DNA of 22,288 bases, taken from contig JASJEI010000350.1 of the NCBI GenBank assembly GCA_030064795.1, positions 1 to 22,288 on the forward strand, written 5' to 3'. This DNA is from Pleurocapsa sp. MO_226.B13. Lineage in GTDB: Bacteria; Cyanobacteriota; Cyanobacteriia; Cyanobacteriales; Xenococcaceae. The position numbers and the translations under genes are program-made. Shown here piece after piece: positions 7,729 through 16,792 of the stretch; position 1 is the stretch's first letter, and each line of letters begins with the position of its first letter. A model generated the notes under the pieces. It was not told where the DNA came from and searched no databases. It saw only the letters and a program-made list of their open reading frames with translations.

Positions 7729-10700
7729 ATGAACAACTATCAATATCAAGTTGGCGGTTGTCTCAAGAGAGATGCGCCTACCTATGTACTCAGAGAAGCT
7801 GACGCTCAACTCTATCAAGCTTTAATTACTGGTCATTTTTGTTATGTGCTCAACTCGCGACAGATGGGCAAATCTAGCTTGCGGGTGCAGATGATGCATC
7901 GACTGCAAAGAGAAGGTACGACTTGTGCTTCCATCGATATGACGAGGATAGGAAGTGATAATCTTGCTCCAGCCAAGTGGTATAAAGGAATTATTTTTGA
8001 ATTATCGAGGGGTTTTAATCTTTTAGGTAAATTTAATTTTAAAGCTTGGTGGCAAGAGAAAGAACATCTGTCTAATAACCAGCGATTGAGTGATTTTATT
8101 GAAGAAATCATCTTAGTTTACTTACCAACAGAGAATATTTTTATTTTTATCGATGAAATTGATAGTGTTCTCGGTTTGAATTTTCCAGTAGATGATTTTT
8201 TTGCTTTGATTCGATATTGCTATAATCAGCGAGCAGAGAATCCAGCCTATAATCGTCTTGCTTTTGTCTTGTTCGGAGTGGCAACCCCTTCAGATTTGAT
8301 TAAAGACCGCAATCGTACCCCGTTTAATATTGGCAAAGCTATTGAATTACAAGGCTTTCAAGTAAATGAAGTCCAGCCGTTGGTGGAGGGATTAGTAGAA
8401 ATAGTAGATAATCCATTAGCAGTAATCAAAGAGATATTGACTTGGACTTCTGGTCAACCATTTCTGACTCAAAAGTTATGTCGTTTGGTGTGGATGTCTA
8501 GTCAAGATAGGATTAACGACATAGTGCAAGTTCCTCCTGGTGCAGAGGCGTTTTGGATCGAACAGTTAGTACAAAAACAAATTATTAACAATTGGGAATC
8601 TCAAGACGAGCCAGAACATTTACGGACAATACGCGATCGCCTTCTCAGCAACGAGCAACGGGCGGGGCGGATACTGGGATTGTATCAGCAAATTCTACAG
8701 CAAGGTGCTGTGGCAGCAGATGATAGCAACGAACAAATTGAATTACTGTTGAGTGGTTTAGTAGTCAAGCGCGGCGGAAAATTAACGGTTGGCAACCGTA
8801 TTTATCAGACACTTTTCAACCAGAATTGGATTGACCAGCAATTATCTCATTTACGTCCCTATTCCGAGACTTTCACAGTTTGGCTTAATTCTAATTGTCA
8901 GGATGAATCGCGGTTGTTACGGGGACAGGCTTTAGCTGATGCTCAAGCTTGGTCGCAAGGTAAAAGTTTGAGCAATTTAGATTATCATTTTTTAGCTGCC
9001 AGCCAAGAATTAGAAAAACGAGAAGTTCAACTTACTTTGGAGGCAGAAAGAAAAGCTGCTCAAATATTAGCGACAGCGAATCAGACCTTAAAGCAGGCGC
9101 AAAACCAAGCCAAGAGGACAATTAAGAGAGGATTGGTGGGGCTAGCTGCCATCTCGGTTTTTGCCATCGGGTTTTTGGGACTGGCAGGATTTTTAGCACT
9201 ACAAGTAGAAAACCGTAGGAAAGAAGTTATCTTGGGCGAGATTGATAATCTGAGTGTTTCTTCGGAATTGCTATTTGCCTCGGAGCAGAAGTTGGATGCT
9301 TTAATAACTGCTTTAAGGGCTAGCCGCGAAATGGATCGAGCTAGTTGGACAAAAGCTAATTTTCAGATTCAACAACAGGTTACGAATGCCCTACAGCAGG
9401 CAGTTTATTGGGTCTCCGAACGAAATAGTCTAGAAGGACATGGGGATCGCATTTGGAGTGTAGCTTGGTCTCCCGACGGTCAATTAATGGCTTCTCCTAG
9501 TCAAGATGGAACTGTCAAACTATGGTCTCGTAACGGTCAGTTAATCCTTACTCTTACCGAACGTAAGGATAAGGTAACGGGAGCGAGTTTTAGTCCCGAT
9601 GGTAAGCTTTTGGCCACTGCTAGCGAAGACGGTACTGCTAAAGTTTGGACTCGTGAAGGTCAATTAATTCGTACTCTTAGGGGACATCGCGGTCGTCTTT
9701 GGGGTGTAACTTTCAGCCCTGACGGTCAATTGATAGCTACCGCTAGTGATGACTACACGGTCAAAATTTGGACTCTCGACGGCAGAGAAATTCGCACTTT
9801 AACTGGTCACGATCATGAAGTTAGAAATGTAACTTTCAGTCCTGACGGTCAATTGATAGCTACCGCTAGCGAAGACAAGACGATAAAACTCTGGACTCGC
9901 GATGGTCAGTTGCTTCGTACTCTTACCGGGCATGAAACTAGAGTTTTGAGCGTAAAATTCAGTCCCAACGGTCAAATTCTTGCTTCTTCTAGTGGCGATA
10001 AAAGTATCAAAATCTGGAATTTAGATGGTAAAGAGATCGGAACTTGGATTGCTCACGGCGATGAAGTTAACGCAGTAGATTTCAGTGCCGATGGTCAGAC
10101 TCTTGCTTCTGCTGGCGAAGATGGTGCTGTCAAGTTGTGGAATTTAGATGGTACACTTATTCGTACCCTGATTGAACACAAAGGTCGAGTTTGGGGTGTC
10201 AGTTTTAGCCCCGATGGTCAAATTCTGGCTTCTTCTAGCGATGATAAGACTATTAAACTCTGGCAATGGAACTTTCAGTTAGCTAAAATTCTGCAAGGGC
10301 ATCAAAATATAGTCCATGACGTTGATTTTAGTCCTAAAGGTAATGCGATCGCTACTGCTAGTGCGGATAAAACAATCAAACTCTGGAATTTAGAAGGTCA
10401 AGAGTTGGGCACTCTCAGGGGACATAATTATGCAATTTGGGGCTTAGCTTGGTCTCCTGACGGTCAAATGATAGCTACTGGTAGCGAATATGGTAATATC
10501 AAACTCTGGAATTTTAACCATAAAAAAGAACTTCTTACCATAGTTGGAAATAAACATAAAGCAACTAGCGTTAGCTGGTCTCCTGATAGTCAAACTCTTG
10601 CATCTGCTAGCGAAGATGGTACTGTCAAATTATGGAATGTAGAAGGTCAAGAGTTAGTTACTCTCAAGGGTCATGACGAACAAGTGACTAGTGTCAGTTG

Positions 10701-11268
10701 GTCTCCCAACGGTCAGATAATTGCCGCCAGCAGTGAAAACAAAACGGTTAAACTTTGGAATGTAGAAGGTCAAGAGTTAGTTACTCTCAAGGGTCATGAC
10801 GGTCAAGTTTGGAGTGTAGCTTGGTCTCCTGATGGCAAGATGCTGGCTTCTGCCAGTGCCGATCGAACAGTTAAACTTTGGAATGTAGAAGGTCAAGAGT
10901 TAGTTACTCTCAAGGGTCATGACGGTCACGTTTGGAGTGTGACTTGGTCTCCTGATGGCAAGATGCTGGCTTCTGCTAGTGCCGATAAAACGGTTAAACT
11001 GTGGAATTTAGAAGGTCAGGAGTTGGGCACTCTGACTGGGTATGATCCCGCTAAACTGTTTGACGTAAGTTTTAGTCCCGACGGCAGTAAGATTGTTGCT
11101 GCTAGTAAAAATCATACTGCGATCGTCTGGGATTTAACAGCTTTGGGAGATCTAGAAGCTTTACAGGTTAGAGGTTGCAATTGGGTGCGAGACTATCTAA
11201 AAACTAATCCTAATGTTTCCCAAAGCGATCGTCATCTGTGTGATGGTATTGGCGATTCTGTCCTATGA
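7729..11268 (+). CDS. AAA-like NTPase, transmembrane segment and 14-blade WD40 protein
   Basis: A 1179-aa multidomain protein. Residues ~1-400 are an AAA-like NTPase: P-loop NSRQMGKSS at 42-50 and Walker B IDEID at 141-145. A charged, probably coiled-coil stretch (~425-462) precedes one hydrophobic helix at ~468-491 (LVGLAAISVFAIGFLGLAGF), so the NTPase and propellers are probably on the same membrane face only if the segment is a hairpin, otherwise on opposite faces. Residues ~570-1150 hold 14 WD40 repeats of about 41 residues, most with the FSPDGQ…ASASxDxTVKLW core, enough for two seven-bladed propellers. Blades 10-13 are nearly identical even at DNA level. The ATG at 7729 is used; a TTG at 7660 would overlap the previous gene. 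WD40 proteins bind partners, so a scaffold or sensor role coupled to NTP hydrolysis is inferred. Confidence 0.9.
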   Translation: MNNYQYQVGGCLKRDAPTYVLREADAQLYQALITGHFCYVLNSRQMGKSSLRVQMMHRLQREGTTCASIDMTRIGSDNLAPAKWYKGIIFELSRGFNLLGKFNFKAWWQEKEHLSNNQRLSDFIEEIILVYLPTENIFIFIDEIDSVLGLNFPVDDFFALIRYCYNQRAENPAYNRLAFVLFGVATPSDLIKDRNRTPFNIGKAIELQGFQVNEVQPLVEGLVEIVDNPLAVIKEILTWTSGQPFLTQKLCRLVWMSSQDRINDIVQVPPGAEAFWIEQLVQKQIINNWESQDEPEHLRTIRDRLLSNEQRAGRILGLYQQILQQGAVAADDSNEQIELLLSGLVVKRGGKLTVGNRIYQTLFNQNWIDQQLSHLRPYSETFTVWLNSNCQDESRLLRGQALADAQAWSQGKSLSNLDYHFLAASQELEKREVQLTLEAERKAAQILATANQTLKQAQNQAKRTIKRGLVGLAAISVFAIGFLGLAGFLALQVENRRKEVILGEIDNLSVSSELLFASEQKLDALITALRASREMDRASWTKANFQIQQQVTNALQQAVYWVSERNSLEGHGDRIWSVAWSPDGQLMASPSQDGTVKLWSRNGQLILTLTERKDKVTGASFSPDGKLLATASEDGTAKVWTREGQLIRTLRGHRGRLWGVTFSPDGQLIATASDDYTVKIWTLDGREIRTLTGHDHEVRNVTFSPDGQLIATASEDKTIKLWTRDGQLLRTLTGHETRVLSVKFSPNGQILASSSGDKSIKIWNLDGKEIGTWIAHGDEVNAVDFSADGQTLASAGEDGAVKLWNLDGTLIRTLIEHKGRVWGVSFSPDGQILASSSDDKTIKLWQWNFQLAKILQGHQNIVHDVDFSPKGNAIATASADKTIKLWNLEGQELGTLRGHNYAIWGLAWSPDGQMIATGSEYGNIKLWNFNHKKELLTIVGNKHKATSVSWSPDSQTLASASEDGTVKLWNVEGQELVTLKGHDEQVTSVSWSPNGQIIAASSENKTVKLWNVEGQELVTLKGHDGQVWSVAWSPDGKMLASASADRTVKLWNVEGQELVTLKGHDGHVWSVTWSPDGKMLASASADKTVKLWNLEGQELGTLTGYDPAKLFDVSFSPDGSKIVAASKNHTAIVWDLTALGDLEALQVRGCNWVRDYLKTNPNVSQSDRHLCDGIGDSVL
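10634..10923 (+). repeat. Near-identical WD40 blade repeats, 123-bp period
   Basis: A segment of about 44 bp encoding NVEGQELVTLKGHD occurs three times, ending at 10677, 10800 and 10923, so the period is 123 bp (41 codons, one blade). The copies look identical over this segment and the adjoining blade sequence is also very similar, pointing to recent tandem amplification or gene conversion. Confidence 0.92.
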
Positions 11269-12009
11269 TACGAAATCCGATTACCAAAAAGTACCAAAAG
11301 ATCGATCGTAGAGACGTAATATATTACGTCTCTACAGGGTTTGACGATTTAACCGATAAGTATTCTATGTAAACAGGATTTGGTATGATACTAAATTCCA
11401 TTCACCTAGGTCATTCAAACATTAGATGAGGCAGGTGGCAGAGTCCTCTAAGTATTTTGCTGTCTAAGTTTAAAAATACATTAGTTTTGTCAGTCAACCA
11501 ACTGCATAAATTAAAAATTTCCAACCTATTAATATAATAGATCGAAAATAATTTGATAATTTATCTGAAAAAACAATAGTAATTGTTTAATAATTCTTGT
11601 TTTCAAAATATTTTATTATCCTTGCTCGAGAAACAAATGTATCTTGAGTTTTTTGCATTTAAATTTTTATTTTTTTGATTATCTTTACTAGGCTTTGGGA
11701 TTGGGTAATCTAGATAAAAATCCTATTTGATTTGTAATATTTTTCGCTTTAGATATATTTTGTCATGTGCGGACGATGGCAAATGATAGCGCGAGCGATT
11801 GAACGCGGAATATACTGATGCAGTCTTGCATCTCCAAAAACGCTATTAAATTTATAGGTAAAAAAAGAAATTTAATGATGATACCTTTTGATACTTTTTA
11901 ATATTGTGAATTAGCCCAAAATAATTTAACTTATAAATAATCAAGTTAACTATTTTTTCTTGAGCGTAAAAAATTCACTTTGGTAATTATTAAACGCGAG
12001 GCTATATCT
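11269..12009. other. Long non-coding spacer before the biosynthetic cluster
   Basis: No gene is visible in these 741 bp. It is very AT-rich, contains the perfect palindrome at 11308-11335 and a small hairpin at 11817-11832 (GATGCA, loop GTCT, TGCATC), and must hold the promoter that drives the cluster. I could not assign promoter boxes or an operator with confidence. Confidence 0.5.
11308..11335. repeat. 28-bp perfect palindrome, GTAGAGACG family
   Basis: The arm GTAGAGACGTAATA (11308-11321) is followed directly by its exact reverse complement (11322-11335). It lies 39 bp after the WD40 gene and has no following T-run, so it is more likely a dispersed palindromic repeat than a classic terminator, though it could slow or end transcription. 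Relatives occur at 18592-18668 and 19861-19888. Confidence 0.9.
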
Positions 12010-13110
12010 ATGATTGTTGTAATTAAATCTGCAACTTACCCCCAAGAAATCGATCGCATTAACCAAAAATTATCTCGTCCTAATCTCAAAACAGAAATCA
12101 ATAGAGGTAAAGATAAAGTAGTCATTGGTTTAGTAGGGGATACTAGCGAGCTAAATCCCGAACAAATTCAAGCGATTAGCCCCTGGATTGAAACAGTGCA
12201 AAAAATCGACAAACCTTTCAAGCGAGCTAGTCTAGAATATCGTCATGGAGAATACAGTGACGTAGTTGTACCCACTCCTAATGGTGATGTTGCTTTTGGT
12301 AAAAATGCTCCTTTAGTTAATGTCGCTGGCCCTTGTTCGGTAGAAAGCGAAGAAATGATAGTCAATACCGCCTTTCAGCTAAAAGCAGCAGGGGCGCAGT
12401 TTCTTCGAGGTGGTGCTTATAAACCTAGAACTTCTCCCTATGCCTTCCAAGGTCATGCAGAACTTGCTTTAAAGTGGTTGGCTACTGCACGTCAGGAAAC
12501 TGGTTTGGGCATCATGACTGAAGTTATGGATACTGCTGATATTGATGTTGTGGCTGAAGTTGCCGATGTTCTACAAATCGGTGCGAGAAATATGCAAAAC
12601 TTCTCCTTACTCAAAAAAGTAGGGGCGACAGGAAAACCCGTTCTACTCAAACGCGGTATGTCTGCGACCATTCAAGAATGGCTAATGGCAGCAGAATATA
12701 TCTTAGCCACAGGCAACCCCAACGTAATTCTCTGCGAACGAGGCGTTCGTACCTTTGACAAACAGTATACTCGCAATACTCTCGACGTTTCTGTAATACC
12801 AGTTTTAAGAGAACTAACTCATTTACCAATCATGCTCGATCCCAGTCATGGGACTGGTAAATCTGAATATGTCCCCTCTATGACTTTAGCTGCGATCGCA
12901 GCAGGAACGGATTCTCTAATGATTGAAGTTCATCCCAACCCTGCAAAAGCTCTTTCCGACGGGCCTCAATCTCTGACTCCCGAAAAATATTATCTCTTAA
13001 CCGAAGAGATGAAGGTAATTGCGATCGCAGTTGGTCGTCTCTGGAAATCGGCAACAGAATTGGTGCTTCCCCAAGCCCCTGTTGAGCGGAATTTAGCAAC
13101 AACTGCTTAA
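12010..13110 (+). CDS. aroF: 3-deoxy-7-phosphoheptulonate (DAHP) synthase
   Basis: Catalyses the first step of the shikimate pathway, phosphoenolpyruvate plus erythrose-4-phosphate to DAHP. The 366-aa protein is of the type Iβ form with an N-terminal ferredoxin-like regulatory domain (residues ~1-70, beginning [20 protein letters not shown]) followed by the TIM barrel. Visible barrel motifs are GPCS at 107-110, [36 protein letters not shown] and DPSHGTGK at 277-284, which hold the metal and substrates. ATG at 12010 is chosen over the TTG at 11980 because the domain starts there and a GAGG lies about 8 bp before it. As first gene of the cluster it probably provides extra aromatic precursor. 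Forms with this N-terminal domain are commonly feedback-regulated by Tyr or Phe, so its regulation here matters. Confidence 0.95.
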   Translation: MIVVIKSATYPQEIDRINQKLSRPNLKTEINRGKDKVVIGLVGDTSELNPEQIQAISPWIETVQKIDKPFKRASLEYRHGEYSDVVVPTPNGDVAFGKNAPLVNVAGPCSVESEEMIVNTAFQLKAAGAQFLRGGAYKPRTSPYAFQGHAELALKWLATARQETGLGIMTEVMDTADIDVVAEVADVLQIGARNMQNFSLLKKVGATGKPVLLKRGMSATIQEWLMAAEYILATGNPNVILCERGVRTFDKQYTRNTLDVSVIPVLRELTHLPIMLDPSHGTGKSEYVPSMTLAAIAAGTDSLMIEVHPNPAKALSDGPQSLTPEKYYLLTEEMKVIAIAVGRLWKSATELVLPQAPVERNLATTA

Positions 13111-13170
13111 TTCAGTTATCGCTCGACACGCTGACTAATAACCACTCAAGTTTTTTCTGCCAATAAAAAG

Positions 13171-13194
13171 GCTAATAAGCACCAACTTATTAGC
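13171..13194. promoter_or_regulatory. Hairpin between DAHP synthase and ammonia-lyase genes
   Basis: GCTAATAAG (13171-13179) and CTTATTAGC (13186-13194) are perfectly complementary and separated by six bases. A run of seven T lies 12 bp further on (13207-13213), too far for a textbook terminator. It may end or attenuate transcription ahead of the lyase gene, or stabilise the processed ends. Confidence 0.5.
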
Positions 13195-13224
13195 TACATT
13201 GCAAATATTTTTTTCTGATTAACC

Positions 13225-14928
13225 ATGATTATAGCATCTTCGACACAATCTCAAACCAAAACGCCTCTCAATCAACATCAGAGCGATCTTTTCTCAGAAG
13301 GCGCGATCGCCCTAGGGGATCGTCCCTTAAACATCGAACAAGTTGTTCGAGTTGCCCGTTACGGCGCAAAAGTAACCATAAGCGATCGAGAAGAAGTCAG
13401 ACAACGGGTACAAGCCTCCTGTGACTGGGTAGCTGAAGCAGTAGCATCGGGCGAACCTATTTATGGGGTAACTAGCGGTTTTGGTGGTATGGCGAATGTA
13501 GTCATTTCTCCAGACTTGGCTCAAGAATTGCAAAATAACTTAATGCGCTATCACAAAGTCGGTGCGGGAAAAAAATTACCTCTTGCCGATGTGCGTGCGG
13601 GAATGTTATTAAGGGCTAATTCTCATCTTTACGGTGCATCGGGTATTCGCCTCGAATTAATTCAACGCATCGAGACTTTCTTAAATGCTGGAGTCACTCC
13701 CCATGTTAGGGAATTTGGTTCGATTGGGGCGAGTGGAGATTTAACTCCTTTGGCTTATATTAGCGGTGCATTAGTCGGTCTAAACGATCGCTACACCGTT
13801 GACTTTAACGGCAAGGAAATGACTGCCCCTGAAGCCTTGAAAATCTTAGGATTAGAACCTCTAGAATTGCTGCCCAAAGAAGGACTGGCAATGATGAACG
13901 GGACGGCGGTAATGGCTGGTATTGCTGCTAATTGCACCTATGATGCTCAAAATCTCCTGGCATTGTCTTTGGGGGCGCACGCCTTAGCCTTGCAAGGTTT
14001 AAATGGGACTAATCAATCTTTCCATGCCTTTATTCATCAATCCAAACCCCATCCTGGTCAAATCTGGACAGCACAACAAATGCTGGAATTAATTACAGGT
14101 TCTAGTTTAATCCGCGATGAATTAGATGGTTCTCATGACTATCGAGACTCGCAACCAATTCAAGACCGTTATTCTCTCCGTTGTTTACCTCAGTATACTG
14201 GCCCGATCGCCGATGGAATTAAAGAAATTATCCAGCAAATTGAAATTGAAATCAATTCTGTGACTGATAACCCTTTAATCGACGTTGCCAATAGTGCTAG
14301 TTATCACGGTGGTAATTTCTTAGGACAGTATATCGGTACTTCGATGGATAACCTGCGTTACTATCTAGGCTTGTTAGCGAAGCATTTAGACGTGCAAATC
14401 GCCATGCTAGCCATGCCAGAATTTAACAATGGTTTATCTGCTTCCTTGGTTGGCAATAGCGATCGCCCTGTAAACATGGGGCTTAAAGGGCTGCAAATTA
14501 CAGGCAACTCGATTATGCCCTTGTTAACTTTCTATGGCAATTCTCTTACAGATCGCTTCCCCACTCATGCCGAACAATTCAATCAAAATATCAATTCCCA
14601 AGGATTTGGTTCGGCTAATTTAACCCGTCACTCGATTGAAATCTTTCAACAATATATGGCGATCGCTCTAATCTTTGGCGTACAGTCAGTTGACTTGCGG
14701 ACTAAAAAGATTGCCAATCATTACGATGCTTCTCAATGTATCTCCCCTGCTACTCGCGAATTATATTTAGCGATCAAAGAAGTAGTAGGTAAACCACCTT
14801 CAGCAGAACGTCCCTACATTTGGAACGATAACGAACAAGCCTTAGACGAACACATTGCTTTAATTGCTGCCGATATTACTAATGGTGGTCGAATTGTCGA
14901 GGCTATCAATCAGGTTGTATCTATGTAA
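13225..14928 (+). CDS. MIO-type aromatic amino acid ammonia-lyase (probably tyrosine ammonia-lyase)
   Basis: Removes ammonia from an aromatic amino acid to give a cinnamate-type acid. The 567-aa length equals that of Anabaena variabilis PAL as I remember it, and long blocks match it (LPKEGLAMMNGT, HDYRD, QDRYSLRCLPQY, SVTDNPLIDV, THAEQFNQNINSQG). The MIO cofactor forms from Ala169-Ser170-Gly171 in GSIGASGDL, and Tyr80 in IYGVTSGFG is the catalytic base. The substrate-selectivity pair is Tyr109-His110 (LMRYHKVG), instead of Phe-Leu as in PAL or His-Leu as in the Rhodobacter TAL. A His here suggests a hydroxyl-bearing substrate, so tyrosine is my best guess; a 2,3-aminomutase or histidine lyase is less likely given the overall PAL-like sequence. 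It is followed by a CoA ligase that would activate the product. Confidence 0.93.
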   Translation: MIIASSTQSQTKTPLNQHQSDLFSEGAIALGDRPLNIEQVVRVARYGAKVTISDREEVRQRVQASCDWVAEAVASGEPIYGVTSGFGGMANVVISPDLAQELQNNLMRYHKVGAGKKLPLADVRAGMLLRANSHLYGASGIRLELIQRIETFLNAGVTPHVREFGSIGASGDLTPLAYISGALVGLNDRYTVDFNGKEMTAPEALKILGLEPLELLPKEGLAMMNGTAVMAGIAANCTYDAQNLLALSLGAHALALQGLNGTNQSFHAFIHQSKPHPGQIWTAQQMLELITGSSLIRDELDGSHDYRDSQPIQDRYSLRCLPQYTGPIADGIKEIIQQIEIEINSVTDNPLIDVANSASYHGGNFLGQYIGTSMDNLRYYLGLLAKHLDVQIAMLAMPEFNNGLSASLVGNSDRPVNMGLKGLQITGNSIMPLLTFYGNSLTDRFPTHAEQFNQNINSQGFGSANLTRHSIEIFQQYMAIALIFGVQSVDLRTKKIANHYDASQCISPATRELYLAIKEVVGKPPSAERPYIWNDNEQALDEHIALIAADITNGGRIVEAINQVVSM

Positions 14929-14930
14929 GA

Positions 14931-14979
14931 GTTCGGAGTTCGGAGTTCGGAATTCGGAGTTCGGAATTTGGAGTTCGGA
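14931..14979. repeat. Heptanucleotide tandem repeat (GTTCGGA)7
   Basis: Seven consecutive 7-bp units run from 14931 to 14979. Most are GTTCGGA, with ATTCGGA and ATTTGGA variants. The array begins 2 bp after the ammonia-lyase stop codon. Confidence 0.95.
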
Positions 14980-14998
14980 GTTATCTACCCCTCTTCTT

Positions 14999-15033
14999 CG
15001 TTCCTCGTTCCTTGTTCCTCGTTCCTTGTTCCT
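14999..15033. repeat. Heptanucleotide tandem repeat (YGTTCCT)5
   Basis: Five consecutive 7-bp units alternate CGTTCCT and TGTTCCT, then grade into a pyrimidine-rich stretch ending about 20 bp before the CoA ligase start. A different heptamer unit from the array 20 bp upstream, but the same period. Confidence 0.93.
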
Positions 15034-15076
15034 TACTCCCCCTGCTTCCTCTGCGTTTTAAATTTTGACTTTCATC

Positions 15077-16606
15077 ATGAACATTACCCATCACATCGAG
15101 CGTGTGAGAAAGCTTTCTGCGTCTAAAACCGCCTTAATCTTTGAGGATAGATCGTTTACTTACCAACAACTAAATCTAATGACAAACCGTATGGCTAACG
15201 GTTTAAAAGAACTAGGAGTAGAAAAAGGCGATCGCGTGGCTTTATTTCTCCCTAATATTCCCGAATTTATTATTTCCTATCTGGGTATTCTCAAACTTGG
15301 GGCGATCGCGGTTTCTCTCAATGTCATGCTCAAAAGCCGTGAAGTAGAATTTATTCTCAATGACTGCACTGCTAAGGTACTGATTACCACCGAGGAACTA
15401 GAGTCGCAAGTTCCAGAAGTGGATTTACCTCAATTAGAACAGATTCTGATTGCTGAAGGTAGAGCCAGTAAAGCCAAAAGTCTCGATTATCTGTTAGCTA
15501 CGGCTGCCTGTAAGTTTAGTGCTGTGAAAATGCAATTTAACGAACCCGCAGCAATTGTTTATACATCGGGTACGACAGGTTTTCCCAAAGGGGCGACTCT
15601 TTCCCACGGCAACATTATTTCTAATATGTTTGCTCAAAATCGCTGTTGTGGGATGAAACCAAAAGATCGCCTGTTGTTATTTCTGCCTCTGTTCCATTGT
15701 TTTGGTCAAAACGCCATTCTCAATGCTGGCTTGAATATGGGTGCGACTATAGTTCTACAACGCAGATTTAAGCCAGAACGGGTTATCGAGGCGATCGCCA
15801 CTGAAAAAATTACCATGTTTTTTGGCGTACCGACGGTATTTATTAAACTGTTAAATCTCAACCCGTCGGTTTTAGCTAACGTGCGTTATTTCTTCTCTGC
15901 TGCTGCACCGATGCCAGTGGAAATTGCCCAAAGATGGCAGGAAAAATACGGCATCTTGATTCACGAAGGTTACGGTTTAACCGAAACTTCTCCCTGTGCT
16001 TGTTATAACCACAATTCCAACTACAAATTTGGTTCAATTGGCACTCCCATCGACAATGTGGCAATTAAGATTGTCGATGCGGAAGGAAAAGAACTTCCTC
16101 CAGGAGAATTGGGCGAAATTACTATTAAAGGCTCAAATGTAATGTTGGGTTATTGGAATCGTCCTCAAGAAACTGCCAAGGTTCTGAAAAATGGTTGGTT
16201 TCACACTGGCGATATTGGTTCGATGGATGAAGATGGATATTTCTATATTGTCGATCGCCTTAAAGACATGATTAATGTCTCTGGTTTTAACGTCTATCCT
16301 GCCGAGGTAGAAAACGTCCTTTATCAACATCCAGCAGTTGCTGAAGTAGCAGTATATGGAATTCCCGATCCCCTTAAAGGAGAAACCGTCAACGCCAATA
16401 TCGTTCTCAAAAACAATTTGGTAATTAGCGAAGCCGAAATTGCTGCTTTTTGTGCCGAGAGAATTGCTACTTACAAAGTTCCCAAAAGCTTTCAATTCGT
16501 CCCTGCCATTCCCAAAAATCCTACGGGCAAAGTACTCAAACGTCAGCTTCGTGCAGTTGTCAGTCATCAAGTAGGGCAAAACAGCCGTTCGCCCGTGCAT
16601 TTATAA
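15077..16606 (+). CDS. Acyl/aryl-CoA ligase (4-coumarate-CoA-ligase-like)
   Basis: An adenylate-forming enzyme that activates a carboxylic acid with ATP and transfers it to coenzyme A. The 509-aa protein carries the full set of ANL motifs: the P-loop YTSGTTGFPKG at 162-172, YGLTETSP at 299-306, GWFHTGDIG with the acidic hinge DRLKDMI, and the C-terminal PTGKVLKR with catalytic Lys485. It could be annotated as a long-chain fatty acid-CoA ligase, but its position straight after an aromatic ammonia-lyase suggests the substrate is coumarate or cinnamate (inference). ATG at 15077 is preferred to the TTG at 15065. No Shine-Dalgarno sequence is visible, since the upstream region is pyrimidine-rich repeat. 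Confidence 0.92.
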   Translation: MNITHHIERVRKLSASKTALIFEDRSFTYQQLNLMTNRMANGLKELGVEKGDRVALFLPNIPEFIISYLGILKLGAIAVSLNVMLKSREVEFILNDCTAKVLITTEELESQVPEVDLPQLEQILIAEGRASKAKSLDYLLATAACKFSAVKMQFNEPAAIVYTSGTTGFPKGATLSHGNIISNMFAQNRCCGMKPKDRLLLFLPLFHCFGQNAILNAGLNMGATIVLQRRFKPERVIEAIATEKITMFFGVPTVFIKLLNLNPSVLANVRYFFSAAAPMPVEIAQRWQEKYGILIHEGYGLTETSPCACYNHNSNYKFGSIGTPIDNVAIKIVDAEGKELPPGELGEITIKGSNVMLGYWNRPQETAKVLKNGWFHTGDIGSMDEDGYFYIVDRLKDMINVSGFNVYPAEVENVLYQHPAVAEVAVYGIPDPLKGETVNANIVLKNNLVISEAEIAAFCAERIATYKVPKSFQFVPAIPKNPTGKVLKRQLRAVVSHQVGQNSRSPVHL

Positions 16607-16616
16607 CAACTGAAGC

Positions 16617-16715
16617 ATAGACTAGGACATCTCCCAAGTCTCTCTGCGTCTTCGCACCCAATGCGACGGGAATCCTAAAGGACTAGCTTCGCGTCGTAAA
16701 CGCCTTTGCGTGAGA
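16617..16715. repeat. Dispersed repeat with an inserted second repeat
   Basis: The outer part begins ATAGACTAGGACA (16617-16629) and contains CTCTGCGTCTTCGC, then later CCTTTGCGTGAG. The same parts occur in reverse orientation at 21861-21910, uninterrupted there. Between them sits an extra segment at about 16657-16702 with the self-complementary TCCTAAAGGA (16673-16682), a motif shared with repeats near 18647 and 22127. This reads as one repeat inserted into another. Confidence 0.75.
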
Positions 16716-16792
16716 AAAAATTAATTGTCTTCACCTTTGTTTGGACTGCCATAGCAGCAAGTGACAAAACAAAATCCCTTGTCAACAAGATT

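Noticed and set aside
11980..12009. TTG start of DAHP synthase ten codons upstream
   Set aside because: The conserved domain begins at the ATG at 12010, which has a GAGG at a suitable distance.
14931..15033. Possible CRISPR array
   Set aside because: Units are 7 bp, contiguous and without spacers; this is a tandem heptamer array.
16133..16600. A 155-codon open frame on the minus strand inside the CoA ligase gene
   Set aside because: It is antisense to conserved ANL motifs of the ligase, matches no family and is explained by codon bias of the real gene.
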